Part shown: positions 13,661 to 27,839 of the stretch, piece by piece | Numbering within the stretch: the first letter of the stretch is position 1 | Layout: every line of letters begins with the position of its first letter | DNA from: Pardosa pseudoannulata | Taxonomy: Eukaryota; Arthropoda; Arachnida; Araneae; Lycosidae | Direction of reading: 5' to 3' | NCBI GenBank assembly: GCA_032207245.1 | Contig: CM063502.1 | Location: forward strand, 68,275,116-68,339,115 | Length of the DNA: 64,000 bases | The notes under the pieces: generated by a model | The model's input: only the letters and a program-made list of their open reading frames with translations | Database searches by the model: none | What the model was told of the DNA's origin: nothing | Position numbers and translations under genes: made by a program

Positions 13661-14370
13661 TAATTACTAGGTATTAATGGCATTCATTCAAATCTTTTAT
13701 TTCTTCGTTTTTGCATCTACAACACTTATTGCTGTTTTCTTACAAGTTTTTTTTTCAGCTGTGCCTCTCTCTCTTTTTCATTCATTACACACACACACAC
13801 ACACACACGTGTGTGTGTGTGGGGTTTGTGCAAGCTTAACAATATGTTGAAAGGCTATTGAAATAATTCTTTGTAATAGAAATAGTTTTTATTAGTAGTG
13901 AAGAATTGCTACTAAGGAAAACAGTTTCAGGAATCAACTAATTTTTAAAGTAAAATTTTAAAATAAATCTAGAAAACTTATTTATATACATATATACATA
14001 CGCATACATACTTTCGTAATTACTAGGTATTAATGGTATTCATTCAGATCCTTTCTTTCTTCGTTTTTGCATCTACAACACTTGTTGCTGTTTTCATACA
14101 AGTTTTTTTCAGCTGTGCCTCTCTCTCTTTCTCATTCATTACACACACACACACACACACACGTGTGTGTGTGTTTAATGAATTTGTGAAACCTTAACAA
14201 TATGTTGAAAGGCTATTGAAATAATTCTTTGAAATAGAAATAGTTTTCATTAGTCCTGAAGAATTGCTACTAGGGTAAAAATAGTTTCAGGAATCAGCTA
14301 TTTTTGTCAGTAAAATTTTAAAATACCGCCAGAAAACCTATTTATATACATACATGCATACATACGCACA
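13661..14370. repeat. Tandem duplication, 356-bp unit, two copies
   Basis: TAATTACTAGGTATTAATGG at 13661 recurs at 14017 and the rest of the unit follows in the same order with about 10 percent divergence. Each copy has a CA run passing through CG into TG (near 13789-13821 and 14143-14174), which forms a perfect hairpin of alternating purine-pyrimidine DNA. Confidence 0.92.
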
Positions 14371-14387
14371 CGCACACGCACACACAC

Positions 14388-14474
<87 letters not shown>

Positions 14475-14492
14475 CACACACGCACACACATA

Positions 14493-14545
<53 letters not shown>

Positions 14546-14580
14546 GAACATATACATGCTTACATACACATGTATATATG
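14360..14580. repeat. Compound CA/TA/TG microsatellite
   Basis: About 220 bases of CA, TA and TG runs, with a palindromic CACACATATGTGTG centre near 14490. Its position at the end of the second 356-bp copy, where the first copy has only a short ATACATA tract, shows expansion after the duplication. Confidence 0.96.
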
Positions 14581-14949
14581 AATGTGTTCTTAAAGGAGAG
14601 GGAATGGGGGGGGGGTAAAGTCGAAATCAGTTTAAGATTAATATAGGTGTCGAAGCCACCTGTCTCCTGTTATATTTTATTGCTGTTATTGCTGGTCGTC
14701 TTCATCGGAATTATAACAAAATGCATTCGTAATGCCATTGGAGAGATCAGCGGTTAAAAATAATTATCTCTTTTGAAGATGAATAAATATGCCTGGATTC
14801 GTTGCGTTTTATGTTTCATTCCATCTCAAGACGTTGCATTCAAAGCATTTTCGGGTGGGGGATCAAAAGCAATCAATTGACCACTGACAAGCGTAGGTAA
14901 AGAATTCGATGATTAGTTCTGACAAAACGATGAATGAGGTTTCTGTTAT
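14581..14949. other. No recognisable feature
   Basis: Mixed composition, including a G run near 14608-14616. No frame or RNA identified. Confidence 0.35.
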
Positions 14950-15850
14950 TCGATAAGATTGAATACTAACTTTGTGAGAAAAAAAAAAGAATTTTTATTT
15001 TCGACTTTTGATTAATGTAAGAAAATGAAAGAAACCAAGTAACACTGTTTAGTTCAATATTTTACTCATTATTGAAATTTGAAGCGTGAAATACATCGAA
15101 GGCATTTGATGGCAATTAACTTAATAGAATAGCTAAAACTTTTTTCTTTTCGAAGATGATTTACTGGTTTTGAAATTCTCCACTCTCAATTACCTCAGCA
15201 GTTTCAAAACTCAAGTTCTAATCGTTCTGCTGTGTTTAAATTCTTAAGACTGAATACCAGATTTGAAGGAAAATTCTTTTTATTCCCTTCTTTTCATCGA
15301 CAGGATAAAAAATGAAAGCAAACAAGTTGAACTTATATAAATATTTTACTGAATATTGAAGTTTTAAGAATGAAGTTTTGATTTTATAGTAATTATACGA
15401 ATAGAATAGCTATGTTTTTTCTTCAAAATGATTTACTATACTTGGAATTCTTCACTCTAAATTACCATAGAAGTTTCAAAACTCAAATTCTAATTTCAGG
15501 AATTCTGATTTTAGGTTTTAAATACCTGAGATTGAGTACAAAATTTGTGAAAAAATGATATTTATTGCCTTCTGTTTATTAAACTAAAAAAATTTAAATA
15601 AACAATAGCACTGATTATTTAATTCCATATTTTACTTATTATTGAAATTTTAAAAACGAAATGCATTGAAGGAATTTGATAGCAATTAATCGAATAAAAT
15701 AGCTCTGCTCATTTTTTTTCTTATAATGATCTACGGAATTCTACATTCTCTACTCTCAATTACCTGAGCAATGCCAAGTATTTATCTCGTGAGTTCTGGT
15801 ATTAAATTTTAAATCTCTGAGATTATATTGATGGAAGCATTGCATTCCTT
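14950..15850. repeat. Three decayed tandem copies, ~285-bp period
   Basis: Anchor GAAnTTTnAAnnnTGAA/CGAA falls at 15074, 15358 and 15644; a second anchor, ACTCTnAATTACC, recurs at matching distances (about 15182, 15466 and 15752). Landmarks such as AATAGAATAGCT, TTTCAAAACTCAA and CTnAGATTGA keep their order. Copies are diverged by many indels, so the duplication is old. Confidence 0.75.
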
Positions 15851-16130
15851 CTTCCGTGATTCTTAAGCTTCATTATTAAAGCTCCTCCGTCATATTGAGA
15901 TTATTAATTTGCACTTTGTTTCCGAAATATTCCTGCAGGGTGTTACTGATGCGACAATTAGCGATTCTCTTAGAAAGAAATTTTCTTGATTTATCATTCT
16001 TGATTAATTATGACTGCATAAAATGAACGAGAAAATATTAAGGGAAACATTTAATTATCTTTTAGAACGTTTTTATACTAATTTTAATGCTATTTATTTT
16101 CTAAATTAAATCTTTTGGGCCTTAAGTTTA
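15851..16130. other. No recognisable feature
   Basis: AT-rich unique sequence. Confidence 0.35.
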
Positions 16131-16874
<744 letters not shown>

Positions 16875-17149
16875 TTAATATTACTACACATGTGCATGGC
16901 TGAATACATAGCTATAGATGTATGTAAAAATTCCTTAAAAATTGTAGAATAATATTCTTATTTGATAGAAAATTGAACTTGTAAAAGTGATTTATTTAAA
17001 TCGTTATAAAGTGATATTTATTTTTATTAATTTAAGTTTTCAAAGGTTAGTTTACGTAAAAGAAGGAATAAGTCCGGTTTATTTCTATAGAAATGAGTAC
17101 TAGACAAAATTTGGACCCCAAAAAGCTGTTCTACGCCTGAAGTTGTCAT

Positions 17150-17540
17150 TTACATAATTTACATACAATATTTTGAAGTGATGATCCCGGAACACCAGCG
17201 CATCTGCTCGCAAGGATATCTTTCAAAAGGATACGTGACATGCAACAAATAATTTTTGCCTACCTATGTTTTTGCTGCTTAGAATCCGGATTTTCACTTA
17301 CTCCGTTAAGAAGTACGAGATACATCATAGATCTGTTGATGAGTTGAAAGTTCATAACTGTGTTCTTTTAATCTTTGGGTGGTCCCTTGACCACAGAGAC
17401 CTTTCCCGACTCGAACACACCCAACCATTAGCTTGGGCACAGTTGGAGAGCAAACCTTTACAATTTGTAAATAATGGGTTTATGTTTCAGGTTTACTCGA
17501 CAAGAGCTATCGAAGTTGCCAGCATTTATGTATAAGAAAC
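17150..17540 (+). other. GC-elevated block with weak open frame
   Basis: Composition rises above the surrounding AT-rich DNA, and an 89-codon plus-strand frame spans 17266-17535. Its sequence contains a plausible mixed composition but no motif I know. A short inverted repeat GTGGTC/GACCAC lies at 17379-17395. Could be an exon remnant or conserved non-coding DNA. Confidence 0.2.
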
Positions 17541-18999
17541 AATACGGAACTAATTCTGAGTAGTTAATGAAATTCGGGAATTGGCTAATGTCTACTTACC
17601 GAATGGTGGCAAATTTAAACCAAGCCATTGTTGCTGAATAAGCTGTTTTGAAAAAGTGACTAATCCAGTGTAGTTAATAATCCGATGAAACATAAATTAA
17701 ATAATTGTTTCACACCACTCAATTTTGAAAACAATTTTGTTCAAATATACTCTCTCTCTGCCTACCAGTATATTTATATAACTTCTTTCCCCAATAGTAA
17801 TTTGTCAAGAATTCCTAAAAACAATAAAAGTGTTAATTATAAATATTTCCTGGAGTGAATAAAATAATGATGATTTTATACTTTTGTCATTTTTTTAAAT
17901 ATTAAAAGGAACAATATTGAAATGAGGTTCATAAAAACTCATAAAATTTAATTATAATTTTATATCATAGTTGCAGCTACAATTGCATTTACAATTATTG
18001 CATCTACGATTAATACTGAAAAGATGTAACATAGCAAAATAATTTTATTTAATTTGGGTAACACTCTTAAGAAGAACACATCACTGCAGTCTGCAGTAAA
18101 CTAAGATAAATCAAGCTTTATTAAGACAGTTGATCAATCATTTTTTTCGCATAAATTGCTTAATTTTTTAATGATAAATTCCTCTCATTTAGTTGTCATT
18201 CTGAGGTATCTCACATTAAGGCAATTATTTATTATTTGGAAATTATAATTGAAAATTTAGTATTAGGATGCAACACAGCTAAGATTGGTATTTACTGGTA
18301 TTTAATTAAAATTTATCTTTTAATTTACTGTAAAAGTGTGATAAATACTGTGTTATATTATTTTCTTTTTATTAGTAAAAACTGAGTACAATTTATTAAA
18401 TTAGAAATAAATTCCCTTTTTAAAAAAAACAAAGTCCCTTCAACTTTCTAAATTACAATAAAAAAATTTTAAAAAATTGTTAGAGTCACTTTAGCTTTCT
18501 AATCTAGTGTAAAAGTAAGAAACAATCCCCTTATAAACTATAAACTGAGGGTTGTAGATTATGTAATCATAGTAATGTTTGTAATAATACCCTATTTAAA
18601 GATACTATTCATACTGAACTACCTAAAATTTAAAGTCCCTTTTGCAAAAAACAATATAGAGATAACAGTTGCATCCAAGGTAATTTCTAAAATGATTCTG
18701 GAAAAAAAAATCCGTTTTTGAAGACTTTGGAGTAAGAAAGTGGATTACGACAATCTGGATGAGGATGATTATATATTTCGCGGAAGTTGGGAAAATGACT
18801 TATTCTTGTAGAGACGGTTTGAAAACCTTCCCATTGTTCTAAAGGTCTCAGGGCTCCAACAAGGAATTTTCAATTTGCACAGTTTAAGTTTTTGTGCAAT
18901 AAATATTATAGTTGTATATGTTTTCCGAGGTTTTATCCTTTAATGAATATTTATGCGGTGAAAGTAGGCATTAAACAAAGATACTCGGTTTCCAAAATG
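17541..18999. other. Unannotated AT-rich stretch
   Basis: Nothing supported; a weak ~57-bp duplication may exist around 18435-18510. Confidence 0.35.
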
Positions 19000-20000
19000 T
19001 GATGATATCAGACGTCCGTTTTGTTTTCCCGTGATGATACGTTTTCAATCATCCATATTGTCGGTGTTGAGGTTGAACACGAACCTTTTTCTCGGAGAAA
19101 TGTCACCCTGCGGCTTTGCCTCCCCTTCCCTTCTTCCCCCGAATTTTTAATTAATTGCGTCCCTTCATTTGTCGGGGCTGCCAGCCGCGGCTACCGTCTT
19201 CAAAATTACGATTGGTTGATAAGTTGATAAATATTAGCGAGATTATTTTTGCTGCGCAGAATGTTTGCAAGAACCTGTTTTTACAAGTCTCCCAATAGTC
19301 CATATATTAATAGCCGTCTTCATATAATATGCACAGACTTTATTCGTCTTAAGCATTAGACACATCTTTTAATAGCATCTTTTATTTCACATTTCGCATG
19401 AATGTAGCAGATTGAACTCCTGTCTTTGTTTTTTTTATTGATTCCTCCAATATTACGTTTCATTTTACTATTGTATTTTTTCTCTATTATGCGGTAATAA
19501 ATGTTTTATTTGTCTACCTATTAGTTCAATTTAAATTAGTTTTCCCCTCATTCCTAACATTTATAGATATTTATCATAATATATTTCAGTTAACAGCACG
19601 CATACTCTATTAGACATCCGGTCGGTCGCCACAGCTCCCACTTGATGTTCATTTGATATCCTGGATGTCCAGTGGATGTCGAATGGAACTTGTGTGCTGT
19701 TAGGATTTTCAATCCTCCATATCATCGCTGCTTAGATTGAATTATTTTTATACGAAACATTTGCCTCTGCATTATCCACAGATTGTTTAATTAATTTTGA
19801 ATTAATACCCTTTGTTTGTTGGAAGTTCTACTATTGCTACAATTTTCAAAATTACTATTGGTTGATAAATTAATAAACATTGCCGAGATTATTTTTTTTT
19901 CTGCAGAACGTCTGCAAGTTTTTGCATGTCTCCTTTAGTCAATATATTAACAGCTACCTTCAAAGAATAAGCTCAAACGTAGCAGTCTTTCTACATAAGT
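19000..20000. repeat. Old duplication, ~665-bp offset
   Basis: 19040-19335 and 19705-19975 align: TTTTCAATCnTCCATAT, then TTCAAAATTACnATTGGTTGATAAnTT, GAGATTATTTTT, GCAGAAnGTnTGCAAG and TCAATATATTAACAGC/TCCATATATTAATAGC. The first copy keeps a GC-rich CpG-bearing core (19090-19200) that in the second copy is AT-rich. The MITE at 19591-19702 abuts the second copy. Confidence 0.7.
19591..19702. mobile_element. Short MITE with ~30-bp terminal inverted repeats
   Basis: Left end TAACAGCACGCAT... and reverse complement of right end TAACAGCACACAA... match at roughly 24 of 31 positions, both reaching a GACATCC block. Inside, GGATGTCC-type words recur. The element is about 112 bp. The target duplication is unclear (a TTA could be read on the left), so the superfamily is not assigned. 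Confidence 0.6.
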
Positions 20001-21815
20001 GAGCTTAGATTAACTTTTTCTTACTTTCCTTGCTTTCTAAATGTTTAACGTATAATGTGCCTGTTTACCACTCCTTTCTAGTTCATTTAACAAAACATCT
20101 TAGTTTTGAGATGTTTATTTGAAATTGGTAATTTTAGTGTAAAAAAGGCATTCAATTATTAAAAAATCTAAACTTAGTTCTTTGAAGTAACTATCAAAAA
20201 GCACAACACATGTTTTGTCAATTCTAGCTAAGTACATTGACCGGTATCTAGCTATATTGTGTTTACAAGAGCACTTATCGCTGTAACAGCGTTTTAAACA
20301 TCAACAACATAAGACTTGGAAATTCATTTGTTGTTGATTTTGTGAGAGGTTGAGAGATTTTCAATTTTGTGATAGAATTTGTAAACAATACCAACATCAT
20401 TTTTTAGATTTCAGAGTTGTAGTAACTTAATTTTCTAAATTCTTGTTCACGTTCTTTATTTACATACATTAAGTAGTTAAGAACTATCAGATAAAAAATA
20501 ATTATTTTACATTTCAGTAGGTAATTTCTGTCTCTAATTGGAGTTATGTATAAAAACTGTCCATATATCTTACCGAGCAAAGTTTTTCAATAATGGTGTG
20601 AAATGTTACTTGGTTTAATAGAGTTGTTGAGACAAGTGAATGAATCTCAAAGATATGATTGCTGATCAGCTTATGCTTCAAAGTTAATTTGTTCTTATAC
20701 ACTACTGTGGTTGCTGAAAATTGCTTAACTTGAGCGTTTAGTTATTGTCTATCTAAATTTTAGAGCCACTCAAACATGGATTAAAATTGATAACTGATCG
20801 GTAACATTAAATATAAAATGGTTTGTCAAAAAATTTTAGGTAATTAAAAAATGAATTTGAAATTCAAATGTAACATTCATGTAAGCGATATCATTGCTTT
20901 AATATATTATCTTACATTCTTATATCAACTTCACTTCAGCAAAATATTTTTAACCTAGAGTGCACCTTTTCAGGGGCAAGTATTTAAAATTTTTACGTTT
21001 TCTAGGAACAATTTTTCTGTTTATAGCAAAACTAGATGAGTCACAAAAAGTTTTTGATAGTGTCAGTTATAAGTCCAGTTTATAATTAACACTAGCTAAG
21101 CATGCAGACGTATTTTAAAATTCCAAGACTAATTTTTGGCATTTTGGAGATTAATGCTTGTCGACATTATTATCAGTTTTTCTAGTCCTGTGTCCTCTTA
21201 ATGGGTTTATAAAAACAATTTACCAACTTTGTGGAGCATAATTTTATACCTCATTGTATTATTTTCGTGTATTTCAACTATCTCAACTCACCACCAGCTG
21301 ACATACAGTAACTGAAAAAAAGAAATTAATCAAGTTTTGTAATTCTGGATTTCGTTTAAAGATTCTTTGCCGAATAAAGTAAATTATTTTTCTTACAACT
21401 GAAAACAGCTATAATTCAACATTAGCTTATTTATATGGAATAATCCATTATTGCTTAACGTGCCATTTTAGGTACGTCTAAAACTAGTTTACAGAATTTT
21501 TCTTTCCAACGAAGGTAAATGGGGATCATATAAACAATCTTCGAAATTTTTGAAGTTATTTTTGATTATATTGATTTGATTATTCATAATTTTTATCATT
21601 TGGAATGACAATTTATGATTTTTCGAGGCTCGTATAAAATTTTGCTTTTCTGGTAGGTACATCGATTGAAATAACGACAAACAGCTTTATCTATTATGAA
21701 ACTTCTCTTTACAGTATTGTATTTGCCTATGCAAAATAAATCTCTTATCACGAAGTTTTTCTTTGTTTATAAATGGCAATATGTAATGTTTAAAATGACA
21801 GCTGATTAATATAGA
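20001..21815. other. Unannotated AT-rich stretch
   Basis: About 1.8 kb with no gene or paired terminal repeats that I can support. A minus-strand 63-codon frame at 21489-21680 is likely noise. Confidence 0.35.
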
Positions 21816-22599
21816 CATGGTTTCCGCGCACCTGGAAAGTCAGGAAAAATTATGGATTTAGACAATGGATTAATTTTTTCATGGAAAGTCTTGATTTTTC
21901 AAGTAAAATGAGTAAAAGTCATGGAAAGTCATAGATCCGCTAAACTACCGATTAAAAAAAATGTATTGAATTGTTTAATTATATTTTTACTTGTCATTTG
22001 ACTGAAGTTACTGAGTTTGGTATTTATGTATTATCCTATTGACCATATTGCCAAGTAAAATTTGTTCACCAAGGAAACTCAAAGCAAGAAAGCTTAATGG
22101 GTGGGTAAATGTATATTATTTTGGTTTTTTTGCTTTAATTGTAGATTAAAATTTTATTAATATAATAATATTATTTTTTAATAAAAATTAGTTACGATTT
22201 TTGCACAAAATATAAGTTTATCTCTAGGGATATTGTATATAAACATTATAGGGTTATATTTGGCTATTATTCATGGTCACCTGGATAATACCAAAGTACC
22301 CTGAATTCAAATTGGAAACATTTTGATTGAAAAATTGCTATATGATTAAACTTATGTAGATACAACAATTTATTTTTATGTGAGTTTATTAACACTTATA
22401 AAGTAAGTTTATAGTTTTTTTATGATAAAATTCCTGTAATTTCTCTAAAAGCATATATTTTATTTGTATGTACATCAGAAGTTTTATTCATATATACTTT
22501 TAACGAAAGCTTTTTAAAGTCATGGAAAATGATCTGCTAAATCAGGGAAAGTCATAAAAAGTCATGGATTTGAAAAATTTTATTTTGGCAGATACCCTG
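21816..22599. mobile_element. Non-autonomous DNA transposon, 6-bp target duplication
   Basis: The left end CATGGTTTCCGC and the reverse complement of the right end CAGGGTATCTGC agree at 9 of 12 bases. Immediately outside, TATAGA occurs on both sides (21810-21815 and 22600-22605). Inside both ends are repeated GTCATGGAAAGTC / AAAGTCATGG words on opposite strands. No transposase frame is present. Superfamily is unknown to me; a 6-bp duplication excludes TTAA, TA and typical hAT elements. Confidence 0.65.
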
Positions 22600-23083
22600 T
22601 ATAGAGCAAGCAGTAATATATAAAATTATTCAAATTTCATATTTATTTTTTTCTTGGCAGCCCATACTAACTTAAAATTTTAAGGTGTTCATAAATACGT
22701 TATTTGTCAGAAATAATTTAGTCATTAATAGGTTAAATAACTGTTACGAGATAAATAAACACAGAAGTTGAAGTGATTTGTTGCGCGTGTGTTTCTTAGT
22801 AGTATAAAGTGGGATTGTTTATTTACAGTTTCAAAATTTTCCAGTTCAGAGAAACGTAAAGAAATGTCGCCGTAGTTAGTGGTCCGTTTAATAGCATGTT
22901 TTCTGCAGTACTTAAAGAAAGGACGAAGGGAGTGGGGTGAAAACAAACAGGTTGACAGGAAGTTCGCGTCATGCAAGAGAAAATTTAAAGGTTCTTTCAG
23001 AGCAGCCGGGGACCAATGGCACTTCTAAAATAACCAGAGTCAAAAATGTATCTAAAGAAAGTATCAAAAACACTCAAAAAAGT
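22600..23083. other. AT-rich stretch, minus-strand open frame
   Basis: A minus-strand 83-codon frame (22725-22976) contains a relatively mixed composition but no known domain. Nothing else seen. Confidence 0.25.
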
Positions 23084-23605
23084 TTCTAAAACTTTTAAAA
23101 TCAAGCAGCTATTTCTGTATAAACTATACCTTTGATAGGGGGTTATTTTGTATACAAAGTCTCATAATAATTCTAAAACTTTTAAAATCAAGTAGCTATT
23201 TCTGTATAAACTGTACCTTTGATAGGAGGTTATTTTGTATACAAAGTCTCATAATAATTCTAAAACTTTTAAAATCAAGTAGCTATTTCTGTATAAACTG
23301 TACCTTTGATAGGAGGTTATTTTGTATACAAAGTCTCATAATAATTCTAAAACTTTTAAAATCAAGTAGCTATTTCTGATTAAACTGTACCTTTGATAGG
23401 AGGTTATTTTGTATATAAAGTCTCATAATAATTCTAAAACTTTTAAAATCAAGTAGCTATTTCTGTATAAACTGTACCTTTGATAGGAGGTTATTTTGTA
23501 TACAAAGTTTCATAATAATTCTAAAACTTTAAAAATCAAGTAGCTATTTCTGTATAAACTGTACCTTTGATAGGAGGTTATTTTGTATACAAAGTCTCAT
23601 AATAA
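23084..23605. repeat. Minisatellite, 87-bp unit, six copies
   Basis: The start TTCTAAAACTTT recurs at 23084, 23171, 23258, 23345, 23432 and 23519, an exact 87-bp step. Copies differ at only a few positions. Although 87 is a multiple of three, stops interrupt all frames that I checked (for example TAG in AAGTAGCTA), so the unit is not coding. Confidence 0.95.
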
Positions 23606-24984
23606 TCTTCCAAGTATTTTGAACACGTTTTGTTACCATCCTTAAAGTATTCGTGTCAGTCAAATTGAGTTTACGCCCAATAAACAAACCAATCAATCAC
23701 TTTAAAAAAATATATTTCAAGTTACGACTTTTTCTTATGTTCTTTTTTTTCTGTTCTTCTACTGATTGAAGAATTAATTCGCGGTGCTTGAGAAGGTTTG
23801 TAAATGAGTTACGTAAATAGATTGTATCTAATATAGTCAAAGCAGAACTGTGCGGCAAATTATTCCTCCTTTTTTTAAGTTTATTTTTTACCCATCGATA
23901 TTGTTGTAAAACGCATTGCTATCTATCCAATTTGAACCTAATCGGTGTTTTTTCTTAATATATTTTCCCATTTTTAAGAAATTTAAGGTGTGTGATGTAT
24001 ATTAAAACTCTTTATTTCCACTCATACAGTTTTTAAACTCTTCGCAAGCAATATATATGTGTTACTAGTTCATTAATACCAAGTGCAATATTTTATGAAG
24101 CATATTATACGTTGAAATATTTTCAGTTATAAACTGAAAAGATCCAAATTAAAAGATAATTAAAAGTATTTACATAAATATACATAGATTTATGTTGAAT
24201 GATTTATACTTAACCACGAAAAATTGATTAAATAATTATCTGTTGTCTAGCAATAAAACACCACGCCTTTTAACTCTAAAATGTAGCTTTACAAGATGGT
24301 TTGATATTAAAGAACTGGCTTTAATAACTGGTTGTCACTTAACTATGAGAAGTCATTTTAACTACACTTTTTTAATGCAGTTTTACTCAGTGATCTCCGT
24401 ATGTACAGTTTCAGAGAAAGTAATTATTAAAAAGTAAAGTTTATTGCAATTACCAATCCATAGATACTTGATTCTGTTATCTTAATTTTAAGATAATTAA
24501 TCCTAAAATTGTATTTTTACAATCCCTTTTGAATTAAACACAAAAAAGGCAAGTCAAACGTTATTCAGCAGACCATATTTTTTACAGTTCCTCACAAATC
24601 AATTAGTTTTTTTTAGGGTAACATATTTACAATTTATAAAAAAAAGTAATACCTTGATTCACTACTTTCAATTGAGTTATTAAAGTTTTTGAACAATATA
24701 TAATGTACACAAAAGAGTAAAAAATCTCCAGTATCACGTAAGACAAGAAAATATGCAATAGAATCTAAATTTTAATAAAAAAATACTTAAGATAAACATA
24801 ATCTATATTCTCCGAAATCCAATAATAAATAGCAAAACTTTCAGTTCTTTAAATTTCTGTCAAATGCTTAATGAAAAAAGTTAGTACATTTAATAGCTCA
24901 CTTTTTATGTGCAAAATTATATTCGCTGAATAAAAAATATATAATTTTATTGTAAATATATTTTAAATATCCCAAATAATGTAT
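23606..24984. other. Unannotated AT-rich stretch
   Basis: No gene or element recognised. Confidence 0.35.
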
Positions 24985-25350
24985 AATATATATGTGTGTG
25001 TGTGTGTGTGTGTGTTATGAAAATTAATATTTACCTGAAAATGAGACTGGTAAATACTAGTACATACTTTATGCTTTAAAAAATATATTAGGAAAATCAA
25101 AAATATTGAACTAGTTTTTAAGCTTTTGTGTTTTATTATAAAAATTGTTTAAAAAAAATCCTAAATAAGCTATAAAATATATATTGTAAAAAATCATTTT
25201 TGACTCAAAAGGAGGGCAATAAACTTAATAATATATATTTTATGTTTAAAAAATATTTTGATTGAATCAAAACTACTGAATCACTTTTTAAACCTTAATG
25301 TTTTACTTTAAAAAATGTAAAAAAAAAATAAATAAGCATAACTAAGCTAT
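24985..25350. repeat. TG microsatellite and a decayed ~172-bp duplication
   Basis: TG run at about 24990-25016. After it, the block at 25065-25150 (TTTATGCTTTAAAAAATAT, TTTTTAAGC, GTTTTATTATAAAAA) recurs in diverged form at 25237-25320. Confidence 0.6.
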
Positions 25351-25360
25351 AAAATTTTTA

Positions 25361-25573
25361 TTACAGAAAAAAACAATATTCTGCTGATAATGCTCGCTGT
25401 CTCATTAAGTTTGAAAGCAATCCCCTTACAGGAGATTCATCAAATGTTGTATAAAACCGAATGTCGGAGAAAGAGAATAATTCCACAGTCACTTTCTTAA
25501 CCTTCAAAGAAAAACATATCAGTAACAAATACTCGGAGTCAAATCTTGTTTTTTCGGCTTTTGAAAATGACAA
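25361..25573 (-). other. Weak candidate exon
   Basis: A minus-strand frame of about 70 codons. Within it a TTTTTCTTTGAAG acceptor-like sequence and a CCTGTAAGG donor-like sequence bracket exactly 72 bases (24 codons) that stay in frame. The peptide (starting VKKVTVELFSF) has no motif that I recognise. Such arrangements also arise by chance in AT-rich DNA. Confidence 0.15.
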
Positions 25574-25589
25574 AGATTGTTAGAAACCT

Positions 25590-25830
25590 TTGTATTCGGC
25601 AAATGAATTATCGTGGCGTAGCCTTGTTACAAGATGCCCTTTTTAAAGGCACCCTTTGCTTGCACCGACCGGTTTCTAGGAATAGGTGATGTAAATTCGC
25701 GCAAAATATTGGAATATCGTGCTCTTCGGGAATTTGAAAGGCTAGAAAATTGCTTTGTGTGTCATCGTGCTGACCCATGACGAGAACTGGAAGTGCCAGA
25801 CAGAGATAAAAGTTTTTAAAGAAAGATGTC
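25590..25830. other. GC-elevated block, possible hAT end
   Basis: Starts with CGTGGCGTAGCC at about 25611, similar to the ends of the hAT-like elements at 31604 and 44662, but no matching right end or target duplication was found. The remainder has no frame. Confidence 0.2.
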
Positions 25831-27305
<1,475 letters not shown>

Positions 27306-27839
27306 TATACACACATACACACAGTTAGCATTTGAAATTAAATGAAAGAAAGGCGAATAATTGAGCAACAGTTCATAAATATAAGCAAAGAAGTTAAGAG
27401 GTATTTAAAAGATGTATAAATAATTTACTTTCTTTAACTACAATTATCATCATACAAAGTAGCATAAAAATTTTCTCCAAAATAAATTTTCTATTTTTTA
27501 TGTAAAATATAGTAAAGATGTCCTATTGTTTCTCATAAAAGGGAGGAAGATCTCCGTCTAAACATTAAAAGGGTAAACTTAGATCACCGATAACCTGACA
27601 CAGATCTAGTTCTTCCCTCTCTCCCTTTACCCTTGAATACGTTCCATAAGTGATCATGAAGCTCTGTCACGATTAATCAATTCATCCAGTTTTGCGTTTC
27701 CTATTATGCAACATTTTTATTTATTCCCTTACCGTAACCCATAGAGTTTTTGCCCTTGAAACTCGTTTCAGCCTTACTTTTTAATCACTTTTGAGGTCAA
27801 ATGGAGTTATTTATTTATTTGGATTTTATTTTCTCCTAA
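27306..27839. other. No recognisable feature
   Basis: AT-rich with a slightly GC-richer patch near 27540-27660; no frame or RNA found. Confidence 0.35.

Noticed and set aside
20948..21480. A further TTAA-type element (CTAGAGTGCACC and TTAACGTGCC words)
   Set aside because: The two ends are in direct rather than inverted orientation and lack matching TTAA flanks.
23084..23605. CRISPR-like or protein-coding repeat
   Set aside because: Units abut with no spacers, and all frames checked contain stops; the context is eukaryotic.
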